A stretch of 64,000 nucleotides of DNA from Tellurirhabdus bombi (GCF_021484805.1 NZ_CP090557.1:670501-734500), one strand, 5' to 3'. Counted from the first letter of the stretch, positions 28,007 to 35,684 are shown. Translations and numbers: made by a program. The notes: generated from the sequence alone by a model not told the origin.

Positions 28007-29356
28007 ATGAAGTCAATGCTGTGGCTGCTTGTTGCAGCCAGCTTATGGTCCATATCAGGTTGCCAACCAAACGCAAAGCCCGAGGAATACAATGCTAAAG
28101 CAGCCAATCCGGAATTATACCACCGTTGTGTAAAACAGCTAACGGATGTGATAATCCACGATATTTTTTCACCCCCCGTCGCCAGTCGCATCTATAGTTA
28201 TGCCAACCTGGCGGGATACGAAGCAATGATTCCCGGCATGGCGGGCTATGAATCGCTGGCGGGCAAAGTGAAGCGATTTACCGCGTCACCCAAGCCCGAG
28301 GCAGGTCAGGAATATTGCTTTCCTTTAGCCAGTACAAGTGCCTTCTTAACCGTTAGTCGAACATTAACCTTTTCGGGTGACATGTTTGACGAATACGAGA
28401 AGACATTTTATGAGGAGTATAAGCAAATGGGGGTCCCCGAAGAGGTGATGGAACGCTCTAAAGCTTATGGGGAGTCTGTTGCCAAGCACATATTGGATTT
28501 TGCCAGTAAAGATTCCTACAAACAAACGCGCGGTTTCAAATACACGGTGACCAATAAAGAAGGTACGTGGGTGCCGACGCCTCCCTCTTACATGGATGCT
28601 GCAGAACCACAATGGATGAAAATTCGGTGTTGGGTCATGGACACCTGCTCTCAGTTTATGCCGCCGCCACCAATACCCTATAACGTTGTTAAAAACAGCA
28701 AATTTTTCAAACAGACGGAAGAGGTTTACACCATTGGCAATACCATGACACCGGAGCAAAAGCACATTGCCTATTTTTGGGATGACAATGCTTTTGTCAT
28801 GAATGTAGCGGGTCACGTATCTTATGCATCCAAAAAAATGACTCCGGGCGGTCACTGGCTACATATAGCTGCCACGATTGCCCGCATGAAAAAAGCCGAT
28901 TTTGCGCATAGCGTAGAGGCTTATACGCTCACTTCTTTTGCACTGTCGGATGGATTTATCAGCTGCTGGGATGAGAAATACCGCTCGAACCGAATTCGTC
29001 CAGAAACAGTCATCAATAAATACATTGACCCTAAATGGCAACCGTTTTTACAGACACCCGCCTTTCCAGAATATACCAGCGGACATAGTGTTGTTTCTGC
29101 CGCCGCCGCCGAAACCTTAACGGCTTTGTTTGGTGATAATGTGGCCTTTGTTGATTCAACCGAACATCCTTATGGTCACGGTGTCCGTTCGTTTACGTCT
29201 TTTCGGCAAGCAGCCCTAGAGGCGTCGTACAGCCGTTTATACGGAGGTATCCACTTCCGCGATGCCCTGGAAATTGGTAACCAACAGGGGCGGCAAGTAG
29301 GACAACTGGTTATCCAGCGCCTCAAAAGTAAACCGGAGGCCGTAGCCAAAAATTAA
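28007..29356 (+). CDS. Vanadium-dependent haloperoxidase / PAP2-family lipoprotein
   Basis: 449 residues. Lipobox SISGC gives lipidated Cys19. The three vanadate/phosphate-binding motifs are complete: K324-x6-R331-P332 (KYRSNRIRP), S358-G359-H360 (TSGHS) and S409-R410-x3-G414-x-H416 (SRLYGGIH). Family members with this layout bind vanadate and oxidise halides with peroxide, or act as acid phosphatases; the sequence alone does not decide. Other conserved-looking parts are the helical N-terminus (SRIYSYANLAGYEA) and GHVSYASKKMTPGGHW. It closes the susCD / FG-GAP x2 locus, 115 bases after the second propeller gene, and a terminator follows, so the five genes form one functional block. Confidence 0.87.
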   Translation: MKSMLWLLVAASLWSISGCQPNAKPEEYNAKAANPELYHRCVKQLTDVIIHDIFSPPVASRIYSYANLAGYEAMIPGMAGYESLAGKVKRFTASPKPEAGQEYCFPLASTSAFLTVSRTLTFSGDMFDEYEKTFYEEYKQMGVPEEVMERSKAYGESVAKHILDFASKDSYKQTRGFKYTVTNKEGTWVPTPPSYMDAAEPQWMKIRCWVMDTCSQFMPPPPIPYNVVKNSKFFKQTEEVYTIGNTMTPEQKHIAYFWDDNAFVMNVAGHVSYASKKMTPGGHWLHIAATIARMKKADFAHSVEAYTLTSFALSDGFISCWDEKYRSNRIRPETVINKYIDPKWQPFLQTPAFPEYTSGHSVVSAAAAETLTALFGDNVAFVDSTEHPYGHGVRSFTSFRQAALEASYSRLYGGIHFRDALEIGNQQGRQVGQLVIQRLKSKPEAVAKN

Positions 29357-29374
29357 GACGTATCTTTCGACAAG

Positions 29375-29417
29375 AGCCACTGAAGTTGCCATTCGTCACT
29401 ACTTCAGTGGCTTTTTG
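29375..29417 (+). terminator. Terminator of the susC locus, just ahead of the ABC gene
   Basis: Perfect 12-bp stem, 29375-29386 (AGCCACTGAAGT) with 29401-29412, 14-base loop, then TTTTGCTTTTTT. It ends 25 bases before the ATG of the ABC ATPase. No promoter is visible in those 25 bases, so the ABC gene either relies on read-through or has a promoter overlapping the hairpin (TATCTTTC at 29361-29368 is a 7/8 match). Confidence 0.85.
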
Positions 29418-29441
29418 CTTTTTTGCGCTTTTCTTTGCTTT

Positions 29442-30101
29442 ATGCTGACCATCAGACAATTCCGTAAAGCATACAATGACCAGCCCATTCTGATAATCCC
29501 GGAATTGAATTTTACTCCTGGACTGCACTGGCTTAAAGGGCAGAATGGCTCTGGCAAAACAACACTTTTCAGAAGTATAGCCGGTTTGCTGCCCCACGAA
29601 GGGGAAATGATTCTGAATACGCAGTATAATAGTCGGAAAAATCCAGTTGAGTACCGTTTGCGCGTAAATTATAGCGAAGCGGAGCCATTATATCCAGAAT
29701 TTTTAACGGCCTGGGAGCTCATCCGCTGGGTTGGGAAAACCAAACGCGCACCTGCGGGACAAATGGAAAATTTAATTCAGGTCTTTGGTATTCAGTCTTT
29801 CCTCCTAAATCCTGTTGGTACTTATTCCAGTGGGATGCTAAAAAAAACATCCCTTATACTAGCTTTTTTAGGTCAGCCCCAACTTATACTCCTTGATGAG
29901 CCGTTTGTTACTCTTGATGAGGCTACTGTCCAGAGAGTTATCAACCTTATTCGGGCTGAACGTGAAAAAGGAACCAGCTTTCTACTGTCAACTCACCAGG
30001 ATGTTAATTTTTCCGGTTTAATCGTTGATTCTATCTGGCACATACAGCATCAAACCATAAGCCCACTGCTTAATGAACAGCCTACAGACCGTTCTAAATA
30101 A
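29442..30101 (+). CDS. ABC transporter ATP-binding protein
   Basis: 219 residues from ATG 29442; an in-frame TTG at 29415 is in the U-run of the terminator and is rejected. Walker A GQNGSGKTT, signature YSSGMLKK (a variant of LSGGQ), Walker B LILLDEP with the following D-loop VTLDE, and the switch His in STHQD are all present. It energises a transporter at the cytoplasmic membrane; its partner is the membrane protein whose gene overlaps its 3' end by 29 bases. The short length and the lone permease resemble two-gene ABC-2-like exporters. Substrate unknown. Confidence 0.9.
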   Translation: MLTIRQFRKAYNDQPILIIPELNFTPGLHWLKGQNGSGKTTLFRSIAGLLPHEGEMILNTQYNSRKNPVEYRLRVNYSEAEPLYPEFLTAWELIRWVGKTKRAPAGQMENLIQVFGIQSFLLNPVGTYSSGMLKKTSLILAFLGQPQLILLDEPFVTLDEATVQRVINLIRAEREKGTSFLLSTHQDVNFSGLIVDSIWHIQHQTISPLLNEQPTDRSK

Positions 30102-31173
30102 GACTGTTGCTCGCGAATTTTATCGCCAGAATAGTGGTCTTTTTTTGGTCATACTGATTATTGCAGGAGGCTGTCTAAGCTCAAACGAACATTACGCGCT
30201 AGCAACCTACGCTGTTCATGATTCTCTTGTCTTAGGAATTTACTGCATCATTTGGCTTAGTTACACCTTATATACCACACGGTTTGCAATGCGCCTGTTC
30301 CAGACTCATGATTTTCTCCTTTTGATTCGTCTGGTTCCTCAGCCAATGCGCTGGGCTAACTTGTATAGCCTATCCGTTCAATTACTGTTACCTGTTTTTG
30401 CTTATGCAGGCTTTACTTTCTGGGTTGGAAGTAAGTACCAGGCAACAGCCTCACAAATCGTGGTAAGTGGCGTTACGTTGCTCCTGAGCCTTCTGCCTCC
30501 TCTAGCTATTGAATATCGACTCCGGCACCCGCATCCAGTTACTCATTCAAGCCGCTTTGCTTCCTGGCTTCGGCAACGGTTAAGCACGCCTTATTCGCTG
30601 TTTTTTATACGTCATCTGCTTCACCAGGAAGCAGTTTCGTTGTTTCTGACGAAACTTGGCACGCTGGCTTTAATTGCAGGAACAATTGCCCTCTACCCTA
30701 CCGATGATTACGATCTAAGGCTCTTTTCGTTAGCAATGCTCGTGGTAGCTGCCTTCCACGCCGGTTTAGTTTATCGACTTTACCGCTTCGAAGCAGAAAA
30801 GCTATTGATTATACGCAATCTTCCCATTTCAACGAAAAAGCGACTCAGCCTATACGCGACTATTTTTGGTCTGCTTTTAACGCCTGAACTTATCCTGCTG
30901 ATGCGGAATCACCCAATAGACGTTTCCTTTTTTGCTATTTTAGGAACCTGGGCTTTCGGGCATTCGCTCATACTGGGGCTGTATACTCTCCTGCTTCCGC
31001 GCCACCGATCAGCTGAACAATTTATGTCGTTGGTTTTTGTAATGGTTATTCTCTATTTTTTTCTGATTATGTATCGCTTACCGGTTTATATGCTAAGCGT
31101 AAGTTCCTGGGCGGCAGCCGGTATTCTTTTCAAACGATTTTTTACTAACTCCGCTTGGGAAGTGAGTAAGTAA
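30073..31173 (+). CDS. Multi-span membrane protein, putative ABC permease partner
   Basis: 366 residues with about eight hydrophobic segments (for example FLVILIIAGGCLSS, LVLGIYCIIWLSYTLYT, LTLLLSLLPPLAIEY, LGTLALIAGTIALYP, FSLAMLVVAAFHAGLVY, SLILGLYTLLLP, LVFVMVILYFFLIMY). No named motif is recognised. The gene overlaps the ATPase by 29 bases, a common sign of an obligate ABC partner, so it is taken as the transmembrane component. There is no other Met before residue 93, which supports start ATG 30073. It ends nine bases from the convergent TetR gene. Confidence 0.72.
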   Translation: MNSLQTVLNKTVAREFYRQNSGLFLVILIIAGGCLSSNEHYALATYAVHDSLVLGIYCIIWLSYTLYTTRFAMRLFQTHDFLLLIRLVPQPMRWANLYSLSVQLLLPVFAYAGFTFWVGSKYQATASQIVVSGVTLLLSLLPPLAIEYRLRHPHPVTHSSRFASWLRQRLSTPYSLFFIRHLLHQEAVSLFLTKLGTLALIAGTIALYPTDDYDLRLFSLAMLVVAAFHAGLVYRLYRFEAEKLLIIRNLPISTKKRLSLYATIFGLLLTPELILLMRNHPIDVSFFAILGTWAFGHSLILGLYTLLLPRHRSAEQFMSLVFVMVILYFFLIMYRLPVYMLSVSSWAAAGILFKRFFTNSAWEVSK

Positions 31174-31182
31174 GTAGTAGTT

Positions 31183-31854
31183 CTACCAATACCCTATCAT
31201 GGTATTTGCCGCTGGCTGGTCCTCCATGGCGCCGCTTCCCGATTCCATCATTGTTCGATTCAGGGAGGTATATATAAGCTTTACCGCTTCTTCAACGCGT
31301 TCCCAGCCGCTTTCTGTCGATAAATCAATACCAAGCATTGTGTGATCTTTTTTAGACAGTAAAGTCATGTAGGACATTCCGCCAAGTATAATGGCAGAAA
31401 TGGCGCGGGCATCAACATCTTTCACAAAGGCAAGCTGATCGACTAAACGGCTCATTTCTTCGTCTTGTGCCCGACTCACGACGTCAGCCATTGGCTCGTT
31501 ATCAATAACGCTTGCTTTTAGTACTTCGTAAGCCGTAGGAAAATGGCGGAATAATCGAAAAGAATGCAGTACCTGTTTGTACCAGACTTTAGCTAAATCT
31601 TTTTCATGATCTGGTTTTAGATACTCAAGAGTCGCTTCATTATACAATGGGAAAAGCCGACCCATTTTGATATAATGTACAAGCAAACCATCTAAACCGC
31701 CAAAATAGCGATAAATCAGTACCTTACTAACCCCTGCCTTTTCTGCAATCCGGTTTACACCAACTCCGGCGATTCCTTTTTCGGCAATAACTTCTTCCAA
31801 AGCATCAATGATGCGTTGCGAGGTCTGGTTGCGGTTTCTTTTCATTTTTTCCAT
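31183..31854 (-). CDS. TetR/AcrR-family transcriptional regulator
   Basis: 223 residues. The N-terminal HTH is classic: TSQRIIDALEEVIAEKGIAGVGVNRIAEKAGVSKVLIYRYFGGLDGLL (residues about 9-57). The C-terminal half is helical and is the ligand-binding and dimer domain; its ligand is unknown. It converges on the ABC pair with a nine-base gap, an arrangement that suggests but does not prove regulation of that transporter. Met4 (31845) is an alternative start. Its own -7 element is at 31910-31903. Confidence 0.9.
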   Translation of the reverse strand: MEKMKRNRNQTSQRIIDALEEVIAEKGIAGVGVNRIAEKAGVSKVLIYRYFGGLDGLLVHYIKMGRLFPLYNEATLEYLKPDHEKDLAKVWYKQVLHSFRLFRHFPTAYEVLKASVIDNEPMADVVSRAQDEEMSRLVDQLAFVKDVDARAISAIILGGMSYMTLLSKKDHTMLGIDLSTESGWERVEEAVKLIYTSLNRTMMESGSGAMEDQPAANTMIGYW

Positions 31855-32363
31855 AGCCTATAAATTGTAAGTACATGAGGGCAATTATGAAGTCAACAGC
31901 TGCAAACTTATTATGCTTGCTATTTATTAGTCGGACGCATAGGGTTGTAAAAAGTCACGTAACAGTTACTTGATTTTTTTCTAACTACTTACTTTTCTCA
32001 ACAATAAATTTGAATAATCCTCGAATTTGCCCCTATACGCCGCTTTTCAAGAATTTCAACCCAGTGACCTCGTGAGTTTATTTTATTCAGGTTATAACTA
32101 TCTTCTAACAAAACAAAATGCGCCTACAGTGCATCTAAAAAAAGCTAAGTCAGATAAATAGTTATATTAAAAATATAAATAGTCTAAAAATGGGCCAGTT
32201 AATAAATTGAGGCTATTTTGCAGTAGCTATTATGCAAGTAAGATGCTTATATTAACCCATGGTTCGCTGGAGAGGCTACGCCTTGCCCAAATAAGTCTTT
32301 AGTAAAAACCGTTTCTTTTCGCAGTTCTAAGTCTCTGTTCATCTATTTAACCCATTATTCTCC
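31855..32363. other. 509-base gap between tetR and the curlin gene
   Basis: AT-rich, no gene recognised. Holds the tetR promoter on the minus strand. On the plus strand TAAATTTG at 32005-32012 is an exact -7 match, but it lies 352 bases before the curlin ATG and has no -33 partner; it would give a long leader or a separate small RNA. GTAACAGTTAC near 31959-31969 is a small palindrome. Confidence 0.45.
31903..31910 (-). promoter_or_regulatory. tetR -7 element
   Basis: On the minus strand 31910-31903 reads TAAGTTTG, an exact TAnnTTTG. Transcription would begin near 31896, about 42 bases before the tetR ATG. No convincing -33 TTG is seen. Confidence 0.55.
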
Positions 32364-33545
32364 ATGAGAAAGCTAATACTCACTGGTGCTACTTTTTTAT
32401 TGATGGCAACTGCCTATGCCCAAACCAATACGGCAACCCTAAGCCAAACTGGAGAAGGCAATACTGCTAACCTTTTTCAGGAAGGGGAGGCTCAGTTGGT
32501 AACAGTTGCGCAGGACGGAACCTCCAACGAAGCCACCACTTCGCAGATCAGCACATTTGCTCAGGAAATTTTTCTAAGCCAGACTGGCACAAGCAACCAG
32601 GCTTTTGTCTACCAGGAAGAAGGAGCCGGTCCAAACAATTACGTTCAAATCTTTCAGAATGGTAGTGGCAACTACGCTGCTGTTGATCAGTCTGACTTGT
32701 ATACGTTTTATGCAGAAGCGTATATCAACCAAACGGGAGAAAACCATACGGCTACCATTGACCAACTTTTTGCAGTAGGAAGTGTGGCTGGCATAGAACA
32801 GACAGGGACGGGAGTAGGAAATTACGCCGAGATAGTTCAGACGGAATATAGCTTGCTTGACCGTGCTGAAATCAGACAGGCTGGCCAACGCCAGGAAGCA
32901 GGTATTCTCCAGTATGGTAATATTTATGAGGAAGGTGAGAACGAAGCGTATATCAACCAAACCAGTAATTTCACTCAGGAAGCAGCTATCCTGCAATTTG
33001 GGGATTATAACATCGGGGAAATCTATCAGGAAGAGGACGCTGGTCCGGGTAACTTTGCTTTGATTGATCAATACGGGGCCGTCAACTATGCTTATATTGA
33101 TCAGTCTGACGCTTTAACGATTGCTTCTACAGCATCTATTATACAAACAGGTTTATACAACGAGGCTGCCATTGAGCAATTTGGATCTGTGTTAGGCAGT
33201 GCATCCATTGAACAAACGGGTAGTGAAAACATAGCCTACATCGGGCAGGGAGCAGATCCCCTATCCATCTTTACGGAAGGCCTTGGGAATACAGCAACCG
33301 TTACGCAAGATGGCGATCTCAACCTGGCAGGAGTTTACCAATTCGGCGATGATAATACGGCTACTCTGACTCAAACAGGAGACGGTAACGTGATTGGCAA
33401 CCTTACGTCATCAGACTTTGCTCTTCAGCAGGGTACATTGAATGAGTTAACCGTATCCCAAACTGGTACTGGTCTTCTGGTACAGGTACAACAGGTTGGG
33501 GAGGGTAATAGTGCAGTTATTACGCAATCATCACTGCTGCCCTAA
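32364..33545 (+). CDS. Curlin-repeat (CsgA/CsgB-like) secreted amyloid protein
   Basis: 393 residues. A signal peptide (MRKLILTGATFLLMATAYAQ) is followed almost to the C-terminus by irregular curlin-type repeats with the Q-x-G-x-x-N-x-A-x-(I/V)-x-Q pattern, for example LSQTGEGNTANLFQEG, LSQTGTSNQAFVYQ, YINQTGENHTATIDQ, TVTQDGDLNLAGVYQFG, TLTQTGDGNVIG. About 17 repeat units can be counted by eye. Curlin repeats stack into a cross-beta amyloid fibre on the cell surface. The protein is acidic and Gln-rich, with almost no Lys or His. Residues 83-148 and 221-286 are a duplicated block. The secretion genes csgG, csgE and csgF are not in this window, so export must use machinery elsewhere. Confidence 0.87.
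   Translation: MRKLILTGATFLLMATAYAQTNTATLSQTGEGNTANLFQEGEAQLVTVAQDGTSNEATTSQISTFAQEIFLSQTGTSNQAFVYQEEGAGPNNYVQIFQNGSGNYAAVDQSDLYTFYAEAYINQTGENHTATIDQLFAVGSVAGIEQTGTGVGNYAEIVQTEYSLLDRAEIRQAGQRQEAGILQYGNIYEEGENEAYINQTSNFTQEAAILQFGDYNIGEIYQEEDAGPGNFALIDQYGAVNYAYIDQSDALTIASTASIIQTGLYNEAAIEQFGSVLGSASIEQTGSENIAYIGQGADPLSIFTEGLGNTATVTQDGDLNLAGVYQFGDDNTATLTQTGDGNVIGNLTSSDFALQQGTLNELTVSQTGTGLLVQVQQVGEGNSAVITQSSLLP
32610..33221 (+). repeat. Internal duplication within the curlin gene
   Basis: Codons 83-148 (32610-32807) and 221-286 (33024-33221) align without gaps over 66 residues with 34 identities by eye, 138 residues apart. Both begin YQEE-x-AGP and end IEQTG. This points to duplication of a multi-repeat block, above the level of the single curlin unit. 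Confidence 0.8.
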
Positions 33546-33556
33546 CCCGGTTTACT

Positions 33557-33610
33557 TCTTCAAATAAAAGGGCCAGAAACAAGTCAGTTTCTGGCCCTTT
33601 TATTTGAAGA
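33557..33610. terminator. Perfect 24-bp hairpin after the curlin gene
   Basis: 33557-33580 pairs without mismatch with 33587-33610 around the loop AAGTCA. The stem core is GGGCCAGAAAC with an AT-rich base including TTTTATTT. It begins about a dozen bases after the curlin stop and ends its transcript; the stem is unusually long. Confidence 0.88.
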
Positions 33611-33720
33611 GAATTTCAAAAAAATAGTGGATAATTACGTGAAAAATACGCCTATTTCGTGCTAAAAGCGCTTCTTTTTTTGTTATTTTATTAGAACGTA
33701 AACAACAACTTTAAGCACAG

Positions 33721-33957
33721 ATGGAGTTAGCTAAATTACCCCAGTTACCGCTTCATACAAGCCAGCAGAAAGGGACTCGTACCACGCGTCGCAAAAGCAA
33801 TGGAGCCGCTACAGCCGCGCTGCTTATCCAGATGGCAAGCGAAATTCTAACTGCTTCCCCAACGCTCCGAAAGAAGATCAACATTACACTGACCGATTTG
33901 GCCGCTGCGGATAAAGTGCGGAAGGAGTTAGCTAAAAAATCGCATTTGTTGATTTAA
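33721..33957 (+). CDS. Small basic protein of unknown function
   Basis: 78 residues: an N-terminal Pro/Thr/Arg/Lys-rich stretch (about 1-27, with TRTTRRKSNG) and two predicted amphipathic helices (ATAALLIQMASEILTA and LTDLAAADKVRKELAKKS). No signal peptide, no Cys. I do not recognise the family. The gene is flanked by its own terminator at 33967 and by the curlin terminator, so it is an independent unit, which supports it being real. Nucleic-acid binding is possible from the charge, but that is a guess. Confidence 0.6.
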   Translation: MELAKLPQLPLHTSQQKGTRTTRRKSNGAATAALLIQMASEILTASPTLRKKINITLTDLAAADKVRKELAKKSHLLI

Positions 33958-33966
33958 TAATTTTCT

Positions 33967-33998
33967 AAAAAGCTTCACTGTTGTTAGTGAAGCTTTTT
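33967..33998 (+). terminator. Terminator after the 78-residue gene
   Basis: 13-bp perfect stem, 33967-33979 (AAAAAGCTTCACT) with 33986-33998, loop GTTGTT, followed by ATTTATT. It starts nine bases after the stop codon. Confidence 0.85.
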
Positions 33999-34034
33999 AT
34001 TTATCGTACAAATTATAACTATTTAACGTATAAG

Positions 34035-34493
34035 GTGATATACTCGATATCAAAGGCACAGCCAGACGAGGCGCTGCCTCAGCACCTTCTGTTATTAGCA
34101 GACGAAAATCCCGACCTTATCGCAGTTTATTTACCGCACAGTGAAAGCTTCCTTCTAAAAGTTGATAACCAGATTCTGGGAGTTTGTTTGATTCAGCAGA
34201 AAGAGCAAATTGGCGAAATCATGAATATCGCTATCGAACCCGCTTTTCAGGGCCAGGGACTAGGCAAAGCCTTGTTACAGCACGTGATTGGGTTTGCCAG
34301 AGAGCAGGGCTTGCAGCGTCTCCTGATAAAGACGGGAAATTCAGGCATTGGCCAGATTGCTCTCTACCAGCAACAAGGCTTTGATCTGGTAGCCGTAAAC
34401 TACAATTATTTTTTAGAGGCTTATCCCCAACCAATCTGGGAAAACGGTATTCGATGCAAACACCAGCTTGTCTTTGAGATAGCGTTTTCCTGA
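34035..34493 (+). CDS. GNAT-family N-acetyltransferase
   Basis: 152 residues if GTG 34035 is the start, giving MIYSISKAQPDEALPQHLL. The frame is open from a TTG at 33981, but that codon is inside the preceding terminator hairpin. The acetyl-CoA-binding motif A is clear (IMNIAIEPAFQGQGLGKALLQHVIGFAREQG, Q/R-x-x-G-x-G/A form as QGQGLG), and motif B follows (ALYQQQGFDLVAV). It would move an acetyl group from acetyl-CoA to an amine; the substrate is unknown. No ATG fits, so the start is uncertain. Confidence 0.82.
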   Translation: MIYSISKAQPDEALPQHLLLLADENPDLIAVYLPHSESFLLKVDNQILGVCLIQQKEQIGEIMNIAIEPAFQGQGLGKALLQHVIGFAREQGLQRLLIKTGNSGIGQIALYQQQGFDLVAVNYNYFLEAYPQPIWENGIRCKHQLVFEIAFS

Positions 34494-34524
34494 TGGATTT
34501 GCTAGAGAAGTATGACAAAACACA

Positions 34525-34557
34525 AAACCCGCTAACTCATTTAGAGTCAGCGGGTTT
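34525..34557 (-). terminator. Terminator downstream of tRNA-Gln
   Basis: Arms 34525-34537 and 34545-34557 (AAACCCGCTGACT on the minus strand). The single non-Watson-Crick position is a G-U pair only when read on the minus strand, and the U-run TTTTGTGTTTTG follows in that direction, so it serves the tRNA. Confidence 0.8.
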
Positions 34558-34570
34558 CAACCGAAGGTTG

Positions 34571-34641
34571 TTGCCGGAGAAGGATTCGAACCCTCACAAA
34601 CAGAACCAAAATCTGTCGTCCTACCTTTAGACGATCCGGCA
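34571..34641 (-). tRNA. tRNA-Gln (anticodon UUG)
   Basis: 71 bases on the minus strand from 34641 to 34571. Acceptor stem TGCCGGA pairs with TCCGGCA, then discriminator A; D-arm around GTCTAAAGGTAGGAC; anticodon stem ACAGA/TCTGT with loop TTTTGGT (anticodon TTG); T-arm GAGGGTTCGAATCCTTC. The 3' CCA is not encoded. It has its own promoter and terminator, so it is a single-tRNA transcription unit. Confidence 0.96.
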
Positions 34642-34650
34642 TTGCGAGTG

Positions 34651-34682
34651 CAAATATAGCCGGTTTTAGAATGAAAAAGCAA
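34651..34682 (-). promoter_or_regulatory. tRNA-Gln promoter
   Basis: On the minus strand: TTG at 34682-34680, 21 bases, TATATTTG at 34658-34651 (exact TAnnTTTG). The predicted start near 34644 is about three bases from the mature 5' end. Confidence 0.75.
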
Positions 34683-34772
34683 GCCTGTAGTCAAAAAAAG
34701 CTGAATATTATTTTCTAAAAAAACAGAACTTGCTGATTCTTAACGCTATCTTCTTCGCAAATTTTTATTCTT

Positions 34773-35669
34773 TTAGGCGCTAGCTACCTCCACGGAGGGG
34801 GCAATCTTTTTTACAAGCCCCTGCAATACTTTACCCGGACCACTTTCGATGAACTGAGTAGCGCCATCGGCAGTCATCGCCTCAACCAGTTGCGTCCAGC
34901 GAACGGGCGCGGTCAACTGCGCAATCAGATTGGCTTTGATCACCTCTACATCCGTCGACGGCTTTGCATTCACATTTTGATAAATTGGGCAGGCTGGGGT
35001 GTTAAAGGCTGTCGATTCGATCGCCTGTGCCAGTTCCTCGCGGGCCGGCTCCATCAGCGGCGAGTGAAAGGCCCCACCGACCTGCAAAGGCAATACGCGC
35101 TTCGCTCCCGCTTCTTTCAATTTTTCGCCCGCAACCCGCACGCCTTCCAGTGAACCAGAAATAACGACCTGTCCGGGACAGTTAAAATTGGCCGCAACCA
35201 CCGTCTCTCCAGACAAAGCGGGGTCAGCCCCTACTTCAGCGCAGATTCGCTCAATAGTTGCATCGTCCAGATTAATGACAGCTGCCATTGTTGAAGGCTG
35301 CATTTCACAGGCTTTTTGCATGGCCGCCGCCCGCTTGGCAACCAATCTCAACCCGTCCTCGAAAGAGAGCGCTCCCGAAGCGACCAGCGCCGAAAACTCC
35401 CCGAGTGAATGCCCGGCTACCATATCTGGAGCAAAATCATCAAGTGTCAACGCCCGCACAACTGAGTGCAGAAAAACGGCGGGCTGGGTGACAGCGGTTT
35501 GCTTAAGCTCTTCGTCTGTACCCTCAAACATTATTTTTGTAATTTCAAAACCGAGAATTTCATTCGCCTTATCGAACATCTCCTTTGCTTTTGGCGATTG
35601 TTGGTATAAGTCTAGGCCCATCCCTCTGGCTTGCGCGCCTTGTCCGGGAAATACATATGCTTTTTTCAT
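34773..35669 (-). CDS. fabD: Malonyl-CoA:ACP transacylase
   Basis: 298 residues from ATG 35669. Transfers malonate from CoA to acyl carrier protein for fatty-acid synthesis. It begins with the family's GQGAQ signature (AYVFPGQGAQARGMG), the nucleophile is S88 in GHSLGE, and the catalytic His lies in GGAFHSPLM. The C-terminus has PVRWTQLVEAM and FIESGPGKVLQGL, as usual. An in-frame TTG at 35687 lies inside the -7 promoter element and cannot be the start. No other fatty-acid gene adjoins; a decayed DCC-family gene lies upstream in the same orientation. Confidence 0.96.
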   Translation of the reverse strand: MKKAYVFPGQGAQARGMGLDLYQQSPKAKEMFDKANEILGFEITKIMFEGTDEELKQTAVTQPAVFLHSVVRALTLDDFAPDMVAGHSLGEFSALVASGALSFEDGLRLVAKRAAAMQKACEMQPSTMAAVINLDDATIERICAEVGADPALSGETVVAANFNCPGQVVISGSLEGVRVAGEKLKEAGAKRVLPLQVGGAFHSPLMEPAREELAQAIESTAFNTPACPIYQNVNAKPSTDVEVIKANLIAQLTAPVRWTQLVEAMTADGATQFIESGPGKVLQGLVKKIAPSVEVASA

Positions 35670-35684
35670 AGAATCAATTTTTAG

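Noticed and set aside
32574-33071. 165-codon minus-strand frame opposite the curlin gene
   Set aside because: Shadow of the repetitive Gln/Asn/Ala codons; no signal or domain.
32430-33540. CRISPR-like or tandem DNA repeat signal
   Set aside because: The periodicity is of degenerate curlin protein repeats in one open frame; there are no identical DNA repeats with spacers.
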